Shown piece by piece: positions 33,444-43,076 of a stretch of DNA of 45,885 nt; within the stretch, counting starts at the first letter, position 1, and the number at the start of each line of letters is the position of its first letter. The translations under genes were made by a program, and so were the position numbers. Source of the stretch: Rhodopirellula sp. (GTDB lineage: Bacteria > Planctomycetota > Planctomycetia > Pirellulales > Pirellulaceae); assembly GCA_024644085.1 (NCBI GenBank), contig JAHELS010000011.1:12978-58862 (forward strand), written 5' to 3'. The notes under the pieces are model-generated. The model searched no databases. It was not told the origin of the DNA and was given only the letters and a program-made list of their open reading frames with translations.

Positions 33444-34913
33444 ATGCATTCGCTCAGTTTTTCCCTGGTTTGCGTCCGAGTCCAGCTGCTGCTTTCCGTG
33501 GCCCTCGTGGTGTCGCTGTCGCCTGCACCCGCCAGTGCGGCGCCCCCGAACGTGCTTTTGATCGTGTCGGACGACCAGGGATACAACGATCTCGGCATAC
33601 TTGGAAACGGGATCATCACGCCGGCACTCGACCGGCTGGCCGCTGAGGGAACGCGACTGACCAACTTTTATGTGGCCTGGCCGGCATGTACGCCGAGCCG
33701 CGCCGCATTGCTGACCGGTCGTTATCCTCAACGCAATGGGATCTACGACATGATCCGCAATGAAGCTCCGGATTACGGGCACAAATATTCCACCGCCGAG
33801 TACGCCGTCACGTTCGAGCGGATTGGCGGAATGGATTTGCGTGAAATCATGATTCCGCGAATGCTGGCGACGGCCGATTATAAGAGCGCTATTTTTGGCA
33901 AGTGGGATCTCGGTTCGCTGCAGCGGTTTCTACCCACGGCAAGGGGATTCGATCGGTTCTACGGTTTCGTCAACACGGGAATCGACTATTACACGCACGA
34001 GCGGTACGGCGTCGCGAGCATGTATCGCGGATTGCGGCCGACCGATGAGGACAAGGGCACGTATTGCACCTACCTGTTCGAGCGTGAGTCATTGGATTTT
34101 CTGGAATCGCATGCAGGCGAAAATCCCTTTTTTCTGTACGTGGCGTTCAATGCGCCGCACAACTCTTCTGCTCTGCAGCCCGAGATTCGCTCCAGCGTGC
34201 AGGCGCCCGAGGAATTCAAACAGATGTACCCCGCGGTCGAACGGGAATTGCGCGACGGCGAAAAATATGGTGAGCCGGCCAAGCTTGTCACGCCCGAAGC
34301 GCGCCGCCGCGATTATCGCGCCGCCGTCACGTGCATGGACGCTTCGATTGGAAAAATGATCCAGCTGCTCGAGGAGAAGGAGCTGCTTGATAATACGATC
34401 GTGATTTTCTTCTCCGACAATGGTGGCAGCGGAGGCGCGGACAACTCGCCGCTGAGGGGACGAAAAGGACAAACGTGGGAGGGCGGCATCCGTGTCCCGT
34501 GTCTGGTTCGATGGCCCGCCGGTGAGATTCCCGCCGGAGCCGTCAATGATGCGTTTCTGACCAGCCTCGAGGTGTTTCCAAGTCTCGCTAGTGCAACTGG
34601 TGCCCTCACTCGAAGTGACGTGATGCTTGACGGTTTCGATTGGTGGTCAACGTTGAGGGGAAAAACGGACTCGCCCCGCAGCGAAATGTTCTGGAAACGC
34701 CGCGACTCGATTGGCGCTCGCGTTGGCAAATGGAAGTGGGTGAAGATGGGCGATGCCTTGGGCGGACTTTTCAATCTTGAATCCGATCCCGGAGAGTCCA
34801 ACGACCTGTCGAGTGAGAAGCCGGAGGTGTTGAAGATGGTCCAGGGCCGCTATGCGAACTGGTTGGCTGAAATGGCCGCGACCGCACCTCGAGGGCCTTT
34901 CCGTGACTTCTGA
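33444..34913 (+). CDS. Exported S1-type sulfatase with altered active-site motif
   Basis: About 489 residues from the ATG at 33444. Signal peptide with core LLLSVALVVSLS, cleavage near ASA. The formylglycine motif is CTPSR with Cys82, followed by ALLTGRYPQRNG. Metal-binding residues VSDDQGYND and FSDNGG are present, as are APHNSS and RKGQTWEGG. The usual GKWHLG is here GKWDLG (Lys153, Asp155), so the His that normally contacts the formylglycine is missing. Acting outside the cytoplasm, it would cleave sulfate esters, often of marine polysaccharides. It diverges from the OprP-like porin gene. Confidence 0.92.
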   Translation: MHSLSFSLVCVRVQLLLSVALVVSLSPAPASAAPPNVLLIVSDDQGYNDLGILGNGIITPALDRLAAEGTRLTNFYVAWPACTPSRAALLTGRYPQRNGIYDMIRNEAPDYGHKYSTAEYAVTFERIGGMDLREIMIPRMLATADYKSAIFGKWDLGSLQRFLPTARGFDRFYGFVNTGIDYYTHERYGVASMYRGLRPTDEDKGTYCTYLFERESLDFLESHAGENPFFLYVAFNAPHNSSALQPEIRSSVQAPEEFKQMYPAVERELRDGEKYGEPAKLVTPEARRRDYRAAVTCMDASIGKMIQLLEEKELLDNTIVIFFSDNGGSGGADNSPLRGRKGQTWEGGIRVPCLVRWPAGEIPAGAVNDAFLTSLEVFPSLASATGALTRSDVMLDGFDWWSTLRGKTDSPRSEMFWKRRDSIGARVGKWKWVKMGDALGGLFNLESDPGESNDLSSEKPEVLKMVQGRYANWLAEMAATAPRGPFRDF

Positions 34914-35157
34914 TCACCGAGAACCTTCGCCTCGAAGAATGCCCCTTCTGCCGCAAGTCGGTTCGACAATCGAGTCGAAGGGTCCGAGTTGCTCTCGACA
35001 GATATCACAGCATTCAACGGCGATTGGAAATCGCCCTACTCGATTTTGCCGATCGCGTTTCGTTGTTTCACTTCCTGGTTCGCCTAGGCGGTCTTGCAAT
35101 GGACGAGTCTAATGAATTGGGCACATTCGAACCATCTTGGACCCGACGATACTGTCG

Positions 35158-35637
35158 ATGGCTATCCCACCCGACTTCATCGATGCTAATTCGCAACGTG
35201 TTTGGCATGCGCAGTGGCCGCGTTGGGTCAATACGCTCTTGGCCTACCACTATGTAACCGACGGACTGGCACAGGATACCGACGAAGGCAGAGCCGCAAT
35301 GGATGCGACGCTGCGCTGGCTTCGCGGTATGGCTTCCGACGATGAGGTCCGCGGGGCGATGCGAGCCGCGTTCGGCGTCTCGCCCGTTCGACTGATGCTC
35401 AAGGGAAAAAATGGAAGCCGCCTTGCTCAGTTGGCCGCCAGCGTCGCGGCATGTGCGGTGACCCGACACGAAGACACCGTCCTCGTCTACGCGACCATGT
35501 GTATCACCGACAACCAACATTGCGCGAAAATCGCCGCCAAGGTGATCAATTGGATCGATCCGCTGGTGACCGCCGAGGACCAGGGTGTCGCGATGGATCG
35601 TATCGAGGAGTTGGGCCTGATGCCCCCGTCGAGCTAG
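35158..35637 (+). CDS. Hypothetical cytoplasmic protein
   Basis: About 159 residues from the ATG at 35158; a TTG at 35137 could add seven. It is helical and soluble, with no signal or membrane segment, and no family I recognise (MAIPPDFIDANSQRVWHAQW start; EDQGVAMDRIEELGLMPPSS end). The gap of 244 bases after the sulfatase argues for its own promoter. Its TAG stop lies inside the left arm of a palindromic element. Confidence 0.65.
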   Translation: MAIPPDFIDANSQRVWHAQWPRWVNTLLAYHYVTDGLAQDTDEGRAAMDATLRWLRGMASDDEVRGAMRAAFGVSPVRLMLKGKNGSRLAQLAASVAACAVTRHEDTVLVYATMCITDNQHCAKIAAKVINWIDPLVTAEDQGVAMDRIEELGLMPPSS

Positions 35638-35769
35638 GCACTGTCCCGTAAATGAAGAAAAGCCGATGGTGAGCCGACGGCGCTAGCCGCGGGCCTCATA
35701 ACTGAACCGTTCTCAACGCGACGCCCGACGCTAGCGCGTTCGGCTCACATTTACGGGACAGTGCCTAGC
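35633..35769. repeat. Palindromic element with 22-bp perfect ends
   Basis: GCTAGGCACTGTCCCGTAAATG (positions 35633-35654; key bases GGCACTGTCC) is exactly complementary to 35748-35769. A second nested pair, 35669-35687 (core GAGCCGACGGCGCTAGC) and 35730-35748, matches 17 of 19. The TAG stop of the upstream gene (35635-35637) is part of the left end. GGACAGTGCC of the right end recurs at 45689-45698 just after another TAG stop. It resembles a MITE or REP doublet; no transposase is in the window. Confidence 0.88.
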
Positions 35770-35898
35770 CTCTGGTGCGCGGACGACTTTGACGATTAAC
35801 CAAGAGGTCCCGTCGCCAAGCGGCAATCCTGGTTGACGCTATCACTTGTGCCGATCTTACGGGTAAGTGGTTTCTCTACGCATTCCCTGCCTGAGCAA

Positions 35899-36582
35899 AT
35901 GCTAGCATTGCGAATCGGATTGTTTGTGACCTTGCTCTTTGGCGGCGGGCTTGCCGCCGCGCAGGATCTGCCGCTGCGAAAAGTCATTGATCCATTGTCA
36001 GGGGCTGATGATGTCGCGGTGGGCCAGAGGATGGCCATTCCAGATGAGCCGGAGATTCATCTGCGGGCTTTCGAGGAGCCTGTGACGGCTTCCGAAGCCG
36101 GCTTGGACGACCTGCATGAAAGTGACCACGCCGATGGGTACGCGACGCCGAATGTGATTGGATCGTGCACTTGCGGTCGAAAACATTGCCCCGGTGTCTG
36201 TCGCGACCCGGGGCGTCCGAAAAAACCGAAATGCACGAAACCGGGCGACGTCGATCGGGGTGATTGCCCGCCTTATCGCTACCAGATTTCGGACCACCAT
36301 CGAGCGGGCAATCCACATCGCGTCGCTTGTTGGGCCAAGTGTGGCGTGAGCGATAAATACAGTGCGTGGTTTGTCGGTGGCGGTGCCGCGTTTTGTCGCG
36401 GGCGTTGCCGAAAACCGACCGAAGGAACCTGGGGGCTGGACTACGACGGTCTCTTCGGCCACGTCAACAATTGGTTGAAGTACACCCGCGGCCGCGAGCA
36501 AGGGGGCGAAGGTTCTTACGCCACCGACGGCGAACCGGAATTTGTCAGCCGAATCCACGGTGTATTCGGCCACGGACACTAG
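35899..36582 (+). CDS. Exported Cys/His-rich protein
   Basis: About 227 residues from the ATG at 35899, where a signal peptide begins (LFVTLLFGGGLAAAQ, cleavage after AAA). After an acidic segment come Cys and His clusters: CTCGRKHCPGVC, KCTKPG, DHHRAGNPHRVACWAKCG and CRGRC, then a Gly/Tyr-rich region ending GVFGHGH. The pattern suggests disulfides or a metal site. No family is recognised. It converges with the next gene. Confidence 0.7.
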   Translation: MLALRIGLFVTLLFGGGLAAAQDLPLRKVIDPLSGADDVAVGQRMAIPDEPEIHLRAFEEPVTASEAGLDDLHESDHADGYATPNVIGSCTCGRKHCPGVCRDPGRPKKPKCTKPGDVDRGDCPPYRYQISDHHRAGNPHRVACWAKCGVSDKYSAWFVGGGAAFCRGRCRKPTEGTWGLDYDGLFGHVNNWLKYTRGREQGGEGSYATDGEPEFVSRIHGVFGHGH

Positions 36583-36613
36583 TTTCGATCGCGGCGACGA
36601 AACGGTTCTACTG

Positions 36614-39600
36614 TTATTTTTTCCGAGCCTTTCGTTTCGCTTCCAGCAGTCGTTCTGTGTAGGTCGGCCCTTGGGGCTCGGACGAATCCGATTCCGAGAT
36701 CTTCGGAGTCGTTTTTGCGGGCGTGTCGGAGAGTTCGTCCGATGCGGCTTTCAGGTCGACGGCCGTCGGTTCAAAGCGGACGCTGGCGCGACGTTTCTCG
36801 AGTGAATCGTCGATGGATTCTTTGTGTTTCTTGAGCGCGTCGAGCCGTGCAGTTACTTCGGCATCTTTTTCGCTTGCGGTGCCACGCAATTTCATCAACG
36901 CGTTGCCAATGAAGGCAAAATTGATTGCGACGCGGCGAATGAAGACGTCTCCGAGAAACAAGCAGCACCCGGCGAGGACGAACCACGGCCACGCGTCGCG
37001 GATGCTGCGGGCGAGCGCCAAGCCACCGCGAAACGCGTTGGTGTCGATCAACTCCTCGGTCGCCTGATCCCCCAAAGGCGGTGCCACTTCGCCCGCTTCG
37101 CCTCCGGCGGGCTGTGTCGACGCGAGCGCCTGGATCAAGGCGTGATTGGTCTCGCGAACACGGAATTCCTCGCTGTAGGGGACGGTTATTCCGGTGGTCA
37201 ACGGGGCGGCACCGGGGCCTGGGATTACATTGATAAAGTAGCTGCCCGCAATATCACCAGGAAAGGATCCGACATACCTTCCCGGCGCGGTTTGTCTCAT
37301 CCGCAACGGGACTGGTTTCAAGTTGGGATCGAGGGCCGAGGCGTTCATGTCCAGAAAATTGAGAAAGCTGTCGTCCTTGCTAAGCGCGTTGACGACCACC
37401 TGGACCTCGCCGTCGCGGACCTGGGTTGCGATCGTGAATTTGCCGGTATCGCCGGTCGGTCGCATCAGCCACCGCACAAGTTGGCTGTAGAACTTGTCGT
37501 ACCCATCCCACTCGGTCCAATCGGATGCCCAACGGGCGCCGGCGTCGGTGGTCAGCACGGCGGTTCTTCCCAGTCCGTAAGTCCAAACGGCGAGCACCGT
37601 TGCGTTCTCGGGCGAATCGGGTTTGGGTGATTGCACAAGCACCTGTGCCAGCGGGCTGTCTTTGGTTTGCGTCAGCACAAACCCGCTGATAGGCGGCAGC
37701 ACGCGGTCAATTCCCTCGAGCATTGCGTGGGGGAAAATCACTTCCGGCACGGCGCCCCCTTCGGGTTCGTAGACCAGCGGGCGGGAAACGCGTCGGGCTT
37801 CCCGCTGAAAAATACGCGGAAGTGCCCTGCCGTTGCTGACGGAATAATATTTTCCGCCGGTCGATTGCGCGATCTGTTGCATCAACCTGCTTTCCCGCGT
37901 GCCGTGTGATGCGACCGCGACAGTGCTGATGGTGATGTTGTTGGTTTTGAAGGAGTTGATTGTGGCCGGCGACGGATTGCTTGGGTCACCGTCGCTGATG
38001 ATCACGCAGTGCTTGACTGACGCGGGAGTCCGTACCAGACCGGCGACTGCCATCCGCATGGCCGGGTCGAATTGAGGCATGTCACCGGGCGTCATCCGTC
38101 CGATCGCGGCCAACATGGCCTTGCGATTGGGGCCAACCTCAAGCAGACCTGTTTTTCCGCCCCACAACCAGGCGTCACCGCGCATCGTCCAGTGCAATAC
38201 GCCACCGTAATCCGCGGGGCCGAGTTGTTCGATCGCCGCCTTTGCAATTACTTTCTGCCAATGGTTCCCTTCGGCCATTTCGCTGGCGTGCATGATCAAC
38301 GCGAGTGCCCCGACGGCCTGGATTTTCGAGTTCTTGATTTTGAAATCGACCGGCATCGCCTTTTCGATTTTGGTGCCGATCCATCCGCCGGCTCCGAACG
38401 CCTCCGGTCCGCCAATCATCAACAATCCAGCTCCCAATTGCTGGGTGTTGCTGACCAGCATGTCGATTTGTTCGTCGGAGAATGACGAGATCTGGTCGCT
38501 GCTCTCGCCCGTGACGCGAGGCACACCGGCAAGAATGACGGCGTCATAGGCCTGAAGTTCCGCGAGCGAACCGAAGAGTTGATCGCTCGGCTGGGCGACA
38601 ACTTCGATGTTGGCATCGCGAAGAGCGTCGATCATCAGGTCGAAATTGCCGATCTTTGTGCGGTCTTCGATCATCAGCACGCGGCCCTTGCCACGCACGT
38701 AGGTGTAAGCTGTCGCACTGTTGTTTTGTCTCAGCCCGTCGTCGGCCTCGCTGGCGGGAACGAATTCGGCGTCATAGACGTAGGCGGCGGGTTGTTCGAT
38801 CTGGTGTCGCAAAGGAAAGACGTTCTTCCCCGGATCGAGCGAGATCTCCTCTTCGAGCAAAAGCGTTTCTTCACCGCCAACGTTTTGCTTGACGCGCAGG
38901 ATCCCTTTGACAGGTTCCGCGGTTCCGTCTTCGGTGTAATTGTTGAGGACGACTCGGGCCTCGAACGGCTGGCCCTGGCGAATGTTCGAGGGCAAGTCAA
39001 TTTTCTCGACCAACACCTCGCTGCTTGCGTCGAGAACAACTGGTACCACGTCAATTCCAATACCCGACTTGGCGACGCGAGCAGCCAACTTGCGAGCCTG
39101 TCCAACGTTTTCGTTGCCATCGGTAACGATCACGATGCGCCGCGCCGTGTTTTCTTCCATCGACGCCTGGGCAAGATTCAACGCCGATTCCAAATTCGTC
39201 GCGTCGGACCGTCCCTGCAAACTTTCCAAACGTCTGAGCGCCGGAATGTCATCATCAAAGGGAGGAATCTCGATCGAGGCATCACGGCCGAATACGACGA
39301 TTCCCGCCCGATCTTCGCGGGTCCGGTCGCGGTGCCGCCGCACGTTTCGGATCACGTAGTCGAGCATCACCTGGCGTTTCGCCTGGGGAATGCTCTCGGA
39401 TTGGTCCAGCAAATACATCGCCGTCACGCGGTCGCTGACCCAAACCAATTGGACGCCCGCCAGCGCAAAAACGATGGCAGTCCACACCACCGAACGAAAC
39501 AGCATCGACATGACCTGACGAAACCGTCCCAGAGCCCCAAGCGATTGGTAACCGATCAGCAACAACACCGGCAACGCGAGCAACAACCAGAGATAGCCGG

Positions 39601-39631
39601 GGTGATCAAAGCCAAGCCGAAACGGAAGCAT
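36614..39631 (-). CDS. Large VWA / GATase1-like membrane protein
   Basis: A 1005-residue protein. Two N-terminal membrane helices (about 12-30 and 45-66) are followed by a von Willebrand A domain with a full MIDAS start DQSES (Asp76, Ser78, Ser80), then SDATNLESAL and TDGNEN. A glutamine-amidotransferase-like region (MIGGPEAFGAGGW) and a second VWA-like domain (CVIISDGDPSNPS) come next. A membrane helix (WFVLAGCCLFLGDVF) sits near the end, with a charged tail. The layout matches planctomycete BatA-like surface proteins. Metal-dependent adhesion or complex assembly at the membrane is likely. It lies 26 bases after the CPBP gene. Confidence 0.85.
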   Translation of the reverse strand: MLPFRLGFDHPGYLWLLLALPVLLLIGYQSLGALGRFRQVMSMLFRSVVWTAIVFALAGVQLVWVSDRVTAMYLLDQSESIPQAKRQVMLDYVIRNVRRHRDRTREDRAGIVVFGRDASIEIPPFDDDIPALRRLESLQGRSDATNLESALNLAQASMEENTARRIVIVTDGNENVGQARKLAARVAKSGIGIDVVPVVLDASSEVLVEKIDLPSNIRQGQPFEARVVLNNYTEDGTAEPVKGILRVKQNVGGEETLLLEEEISLDPGKNVFPLRHQIEQPAAYVYDAEFVPASEADDGLRQNNSATAYTYVRGKGRVLMIEDRTKIGNFDLMIDALRDANIEVVAQPSDQLFGSLAELQAYDAVILAGVPRVTGESSDQISSFSDEQIDMLVSNTQQLGAGLLMIGGPEAFGAGGWIGTKIEKAMPVDFKIKNSKIQAVGALALIMHASEMAEGNHWQKVIAKAAIEQLGPADYGGVLHWTMRGDAWLWGGKTGLLEVGPNRKAMLAAIGRMTPGDMPQFDPAMRMAVAGLVRTPASVKHCVIISDGDPSNPSPATINSFKTNNITISTVAVASHGTRESRLMQQIAQSTGGKYYSVSNGRALPRIFQREARRVSRPLVYEPEGGAVPEVIFPHAMLEGIDRVLPPISGFVLTQTKDSPLAQVLVQSPKPDSPENATVLAVWTYGLGRTAVLTTDAGARWASDWTEWDGYDKFYSQLVRWLMRPTGDTGKFTIATQVRDGEVQVVVNALSKDDSFLNFLDMNASALDPNLKPVPLRMRQTAPGRYVGSFPGDIAGSYFINVIPGPGAAPLTTGITVPYSEEFRVRETNHALIQALASTQPAGGEAGEVAPPLGDQATEELIDTNAFRGGLALARSIRDAWPWFVLAGCCLFLGDVFIRRVAINFAFIGNALMKLRGTASEKDAEVTARLDALKKHKESIDDSLEKRRASVRFEPTAVDLKAASDELSDTPAKTTPKISESDSSEPQGPTYTERLLEAKRKARKK

Positions 39632-39657
39632 CTAAAACTCCTGGCCATCGCCTGTTG

Positions 39658-40707
39658 TCAAACAACCTGTGACTCCGCCGCGATTCTCTCAGCCGGATCG
39701 GGGCGTCCGTAAGCGACCGAAGCCGCCACCACCGCCATCATACCGAGTAATCCGAGTCCAAGTATCGCGACCGTGAACGTGATCGCAGGCAATGCCAGAA
39801 CGTCCGGATCGGGCTCGGGGGCCAACACCACCGCGACGACGCTGATCACATTGTTGACGAAGTGCCCCAACATCGCTGGAAAAAGGGATCCACTTTGCCA
39901 CGTGATCCAACCTAAAAACAGTCCCAGCGGAAACACGGCGACGATGTGAACCGGATCGAGATGAAAAATCGCAAACAAGAACGACGCCAGACCGATTCCA
40001 GCGACCGGTCCAAGCGATCGTGTCAAACGTGTTTGCACGTAACCGCGAAACAATATCTCCTCACAAAACGCCGGCGTCGCACCAATCATGAATGCGAGCG
40101 GAAGCAGAAATCCGTTTTGCCCATGATCACGAAAGATTTGCGTCATCTGTTTCAGTGTGTCGCTTTCATCCAGAAACATCCCAACGACGATCCCCGAAAT
40201 CATTCCGACCAACGGCGTCGCAGCCGCCGCGGCAAACCATGCCCATATCGGCCAGCGGCCCCGAACCAGCCCGAGACGCTCACGCGTCGGAACGGACGAC
40301 AAGGTCGCCGCAACAATGGCAGGCACCACCAATGCAATTTGCGGCAGCACGACGACAATGAACAAGCCAAGACGAGACGCCGAAACCGCTTCGAGCGTGC
40401 GCGGATCTCGCAGCATCTCCGGAGTGAGTGAGCCATGCACGACGACCAACGCGACGACCGCCATGATCGCGCTGGCAACCATGAACACGGCCAGCGACAA
40501 ACCGCTGATCGCGAGAGGCGTCCACCACCGAGGTTGCTTGGATCGATGCAATGAACTCGATTGCGGCGCGGCGGCGCCGAGGGGATGGTTCGCTATCGGC
40601 CGCGCCGCAGCGTACGGTCTCGATTCGGAGATGTCGCTGGCAAACGGGTCGTCCGCGGGTTGGGGACCGGGACGGTTTGTCGGATCAAACGGTTGCTGTG
40701 GATCCAT
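39658..40707 (-). CDS. CPBP-family intramembrane metalloprotease
   Basis: A 349-residue polytopic protein. The first 60 residues are Pro/Ala-rich and soluble; about eight membrane helices follow. The CPBP (Abi/Rce1-like) motifs are present: CEEILFRGYVQ with the double Glu and Arg, FAIFHLDP with the catalytic His, and GHFVNN. Members cleave or process membrane proteins or peptides; some protect against bacteriocins. It is the upstream gene of a pair with the large VWA protein. Confidence 0.9.
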   Translation of the reverse strand: MDPQQPFDPTNRPGPQPADDPFASDISESRPYAAARPIANHPLGAAAPQSSSLHRSKQPRWWTPLAISGLSLAVFMVASAIMAVVALVVVHGSLTPEMLRDPRTLEAVSASRLGLFIVVVLPQIALVVPAIVAATLSSVPTRERLGLVRGRWPIWAWFAAAAATPLVGMISGIVVGMFLDESDTLKQMTQIFRDHGQNGFLLPLAFMIGATPAFCEEILFRGYVQTRLTRSLGPVAGIGLASFLFAIFHLDPVHIVAVFPLGLFLGWITWQSGSLFPAMLGHFVNNVISVVAVVLAPEPDPDVLALPAITFTVAILGLGLLGMMAVVAASVAYGRPDPAERIAAESQVV

Positions 40708-40818
40708 GATCGGCTGAACAAGCGGAGGAGAAGAATTCGCATCACCAGTGTAGGCAGTTTTACAGCGATGGTCGCCGTGCCTTTTTTCAAAAAGTCACCT
40801 GACACGCCGGAAACTACA

Positions 40819-41829
40819 TCAAACAAGACCGGTTTTGTCGTCGAGGCCGAACATGACATTCATATTCTGGACCGCCGCACCGCTGGCTCCCTTCGCCAGA
40901 TTGTCAATCGCACAGATCAACACGATCCGATGATCGCAATCCCTCGCTGTCATTTGAACAAAATTAGTACCCGCGACATGTTTCGTTGCAGGTAAATGCT
41001 CGACGACGGTGACGAACGCGGCGTCGGCGAAACAGTGTCGCCAACAATCCATCACTTTCCGTGCGGTGCTTCGTGAACGAACGTAAATAGTCGACAGAAT
41101 CCCGCGGTCCATTGGTGTCAGATGCGGTGTGAATAATGTCGCGACCGGTGTTCCGGAAATGCGGTGTACCAGGTCATTGATTTCAGGCTGGTGGCGATGC
41201 ACCCCGACGCTGTAAGCAGCGATCGATTCGTTGGTTTCGCAATACAACGTCGCGACTTTCGCACTCCGCCCTGCGCCGCTGACGCCGCTCTTGCTGTCGA
41301 TAATGATGTCATCGGTTTCAATCAATCCTTCCTTGACCAGGGGTGCCAAGGGCAGAATTGCAGAGCTTGGATAACACCCCGGGTTGGCGACAACGTCGGC
41401 ATCACGGATTTGGTCCGCAAAAAATTCCGGCATCCCATAAGCTGTGCTGCCGACTCGCTCGGGCCATGGATGTTCGACGTCGTACCATTTCTCGTAGAGC
41501 TCGACGTTTGAGAGTCGGAAGTCCGCGCTAAAGTCGATGACCCGCAATCCGCGCGTGACCAGTTGATGAACGGTTTCTGCTGATGCGCCGTGCGGCAGGC
41601 AGCACATCGCGACATCGCATTGCCCGGCGATCTTGTCCGCGTCGAACGTATCGATCCGGACGTCACATCGTCCGGCCAACGATGGGTGGATTTCGGCGAT
41701 CGATTTTCCCGTCTCACCACGGCTCGTCGCGGCGACCACCCGGGCGTGAGGATGCGCGACCAGGATCCTCGCGGCCTCCAAAGCCGTGTAACCGGTGGCA
41801 CCCACGATTCCGACTCGGATATCTTTCAT
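40819..41829 (-). CDS. argC: N-acetyl-gamma-glutamyl-phosphate reductase
   Basis: About 336 residues from the ATG at 41829 (MKDIRVGIVG); a TTG at 41850 would add seven and overlap the upstream stop. It is the third step of arginine synthesis, reducing N-acetylglutamyl phosphate with NADPH. GIVGATGYTALEAARI binds the cofactor and the active Cys152 is in NPGCYPSSA. The substrate His is in VHRHQPEI. It follows the GlmU-like gene on the same strand; no other arg gene is in the window. Confidence 0.95.
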   Translation of the reverse strand: MKDIRVGIVGATGYTALEAARILVAHPHARVVAATSRGETGKSIAEIHPSLAGRCDVRIDTFDADKIAGQCDVAMCCLPHGASAETVHQLVTRGLRVIDFSADFRLSNVELYEKWYDVEHPWPERVGSTAYGMPEFFADQIRDADVVANPGCYPSSAILPLAPLVKEGLIETDDIIIDSKSGVSGAGRSAKVATLYCETNESIAAYSVGVHRHQPEINDLVHRISGTPVATLFTPHLTPMDRGILSTIYVRSRSTARKVMDCWRHCFADAAFVTVVEHLPATKHVAGTNFVQMTARDCDHRIVLICAIDNLAKGASGAAVQNMNVMFGLDDKTGLV

Positions 41830-41846
41830 GTTGTATCCCGGCTGAT

Positions 41847-43076
41847 TCAAAGGAGGTCCTGGTCGACCGACTCGCGCTCGTCGACACTGAGGTCGTACAT
41901 GTCCCGTATCAATTGCCTGTCACATTCGCGTTGTTCGACTTTTCGACGGGCAAACATACGCTGTTGCGTGTTGATCATGACTTCGGCGGGCAGCAGGGCT
42001 TCCTGGCCGAAAAGACGCGCATAGTTGACGTAACTCGGAACGTTCGAGGTGACAAATCCATACATCATGCTGCAGACGCCGATCACCTTGCCAGTGAATA
42101 TGCTGGTGTTGATCGCGGTCTTTGAATAGTCACCGATGAAGCACCCGAGGAATTGCATTTCGGTGGCCATCTTGGTTTCGCCGTACTGGATATTGATGGT
42201 CCCGTAGGTATTCTTCAAATCGCTGTTGCAGGTCCCGGCGCCGAGATTGATCCAGCTGCCGAGGTAGCTGTGGCCCAGGAAACCATGATGTTGTTTGTTG
42301 GTGTAAGGTTCGATCACCGACGCTTCGACTTCGCCGCCGATCTTGACGGTGTGTCCAAGTGAGACCCCGTCTTTGAGGGCAGCGTGTTCGATGACGCGGG
42401 TGCCCGCACCTGCGTAAACCGGCCCCGACAGATAGCAAAATGGGCCGACCTGGACGTTTTCGTCGAACACGATCGGACCGTCCGACGTGTCGATCACCGC
42501 GTAATCGCCAAGCTTGACCCCCTCGCGTACGAACACACCGTCGCGCGTTTCGGTGTAGTCTCCGTGCTCGAGGCGCCAATCCATTGCCGAGGGCATCTCG
42601 GACATCTGCCTCGCGATCACTTCGTGCGGCCAATGAAACGCTTCGAGTCGCAATTCGGACTGGGGCAAACCGCGGGCGTGATCCACCAGCGACTGGGGGT
42701 CGGAACCGCCCAGCTTTGACATGTCGGCTTCGGTGATGCGCGCCGCCAAAACGCTGTCATCCTGCGGATCGATCACCACGCTCGATTTTTTCGCACCGGC
42801 AAGCTGCGTGAGCGTTGATTCGACGGCAACCGTCGGCGCCACGCGGGCGTTGACGATCAGCACGTCGTCGATGCAATCGCTTGCGTGCTCGATTCCGTAA
42901 TCAAGTCGTTGAATCGTTCGCAAATAGGGCCGGACCAGCCCGATCATGGTGCCGGGGATTCGCCGGAGCCAATCGACCAACTGGAAGCTCGCGCAGGTGA
43001 TTGCGTAGGCCGGCCGGGCCTGTGTGATGGGCCGCAGTTGGTCGACTCGATCGTCCTCGAACACGATGATCTGCAT
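41847..43076 (-). CDS. GlmU-like sugar nucleotidyltransferase/acyltransferase
   Basis: A 409-residue protein of the alternative GlmU type: a short N-terminal nucleotidyltransferase-like part (MQIIVFEDDRVDQLRPITQARPAY) and a C-terminal left-handed beta-helix with hexapeptide repeats (VIDTSDGPIVFDENVQVGPF, KIGGEVEASVIEPYTNKQHHGF, LGAGTCNSDLKNTYG). The helix matches N-acetyltransferase domains. It may make UDP-N-acetylglucosamine for envelope polymers; that activity is inferred from the family. It runs directly into argC and diverges from the 43254 gene. Confidence 0.85.
   Translation of the reverse strand: MQIIVFEDDRVDQLRPITQARPAYAITCASFQLVDWLRRIPGTMIGLVRPYLRTIQRLDYGIEHASDCIDDVLIVNARVAPTVAVESTLTQLAGAKKSSVVIDPQDDSVLAARITEADMSKLGGSDPQSLVDHARGLPQSELRLEAFHWPHEVIARQMSEMPSAMDWRLEHGDYTETRDGVFVREGVKLGDYAVIDTSDGPIVFDENVQVGPFCYLSGPVYAGAGTRVIEHAALKDGVSLGHTVKIGGEVEASVIEPYTNKQHHGFLGHSYLGSWINLGAGTCNSDLKNTYGTINIQYGETKMATEMQFLGCFIGDYSKTAINTSIFTGKVIGVCSMMYGFVTSNVPSYVNYARLFGQEALLPAEVMINTQQRMFARRKVEQRECDRQLIRDMYDLSVDERESVDQDLL

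Noticed and set aside
38579-39712. Forward frame opposite the VWA protein
   Set aside because: The VWA protein has an intact MIDAS motif and spans the region; the forward frame shows no motif.
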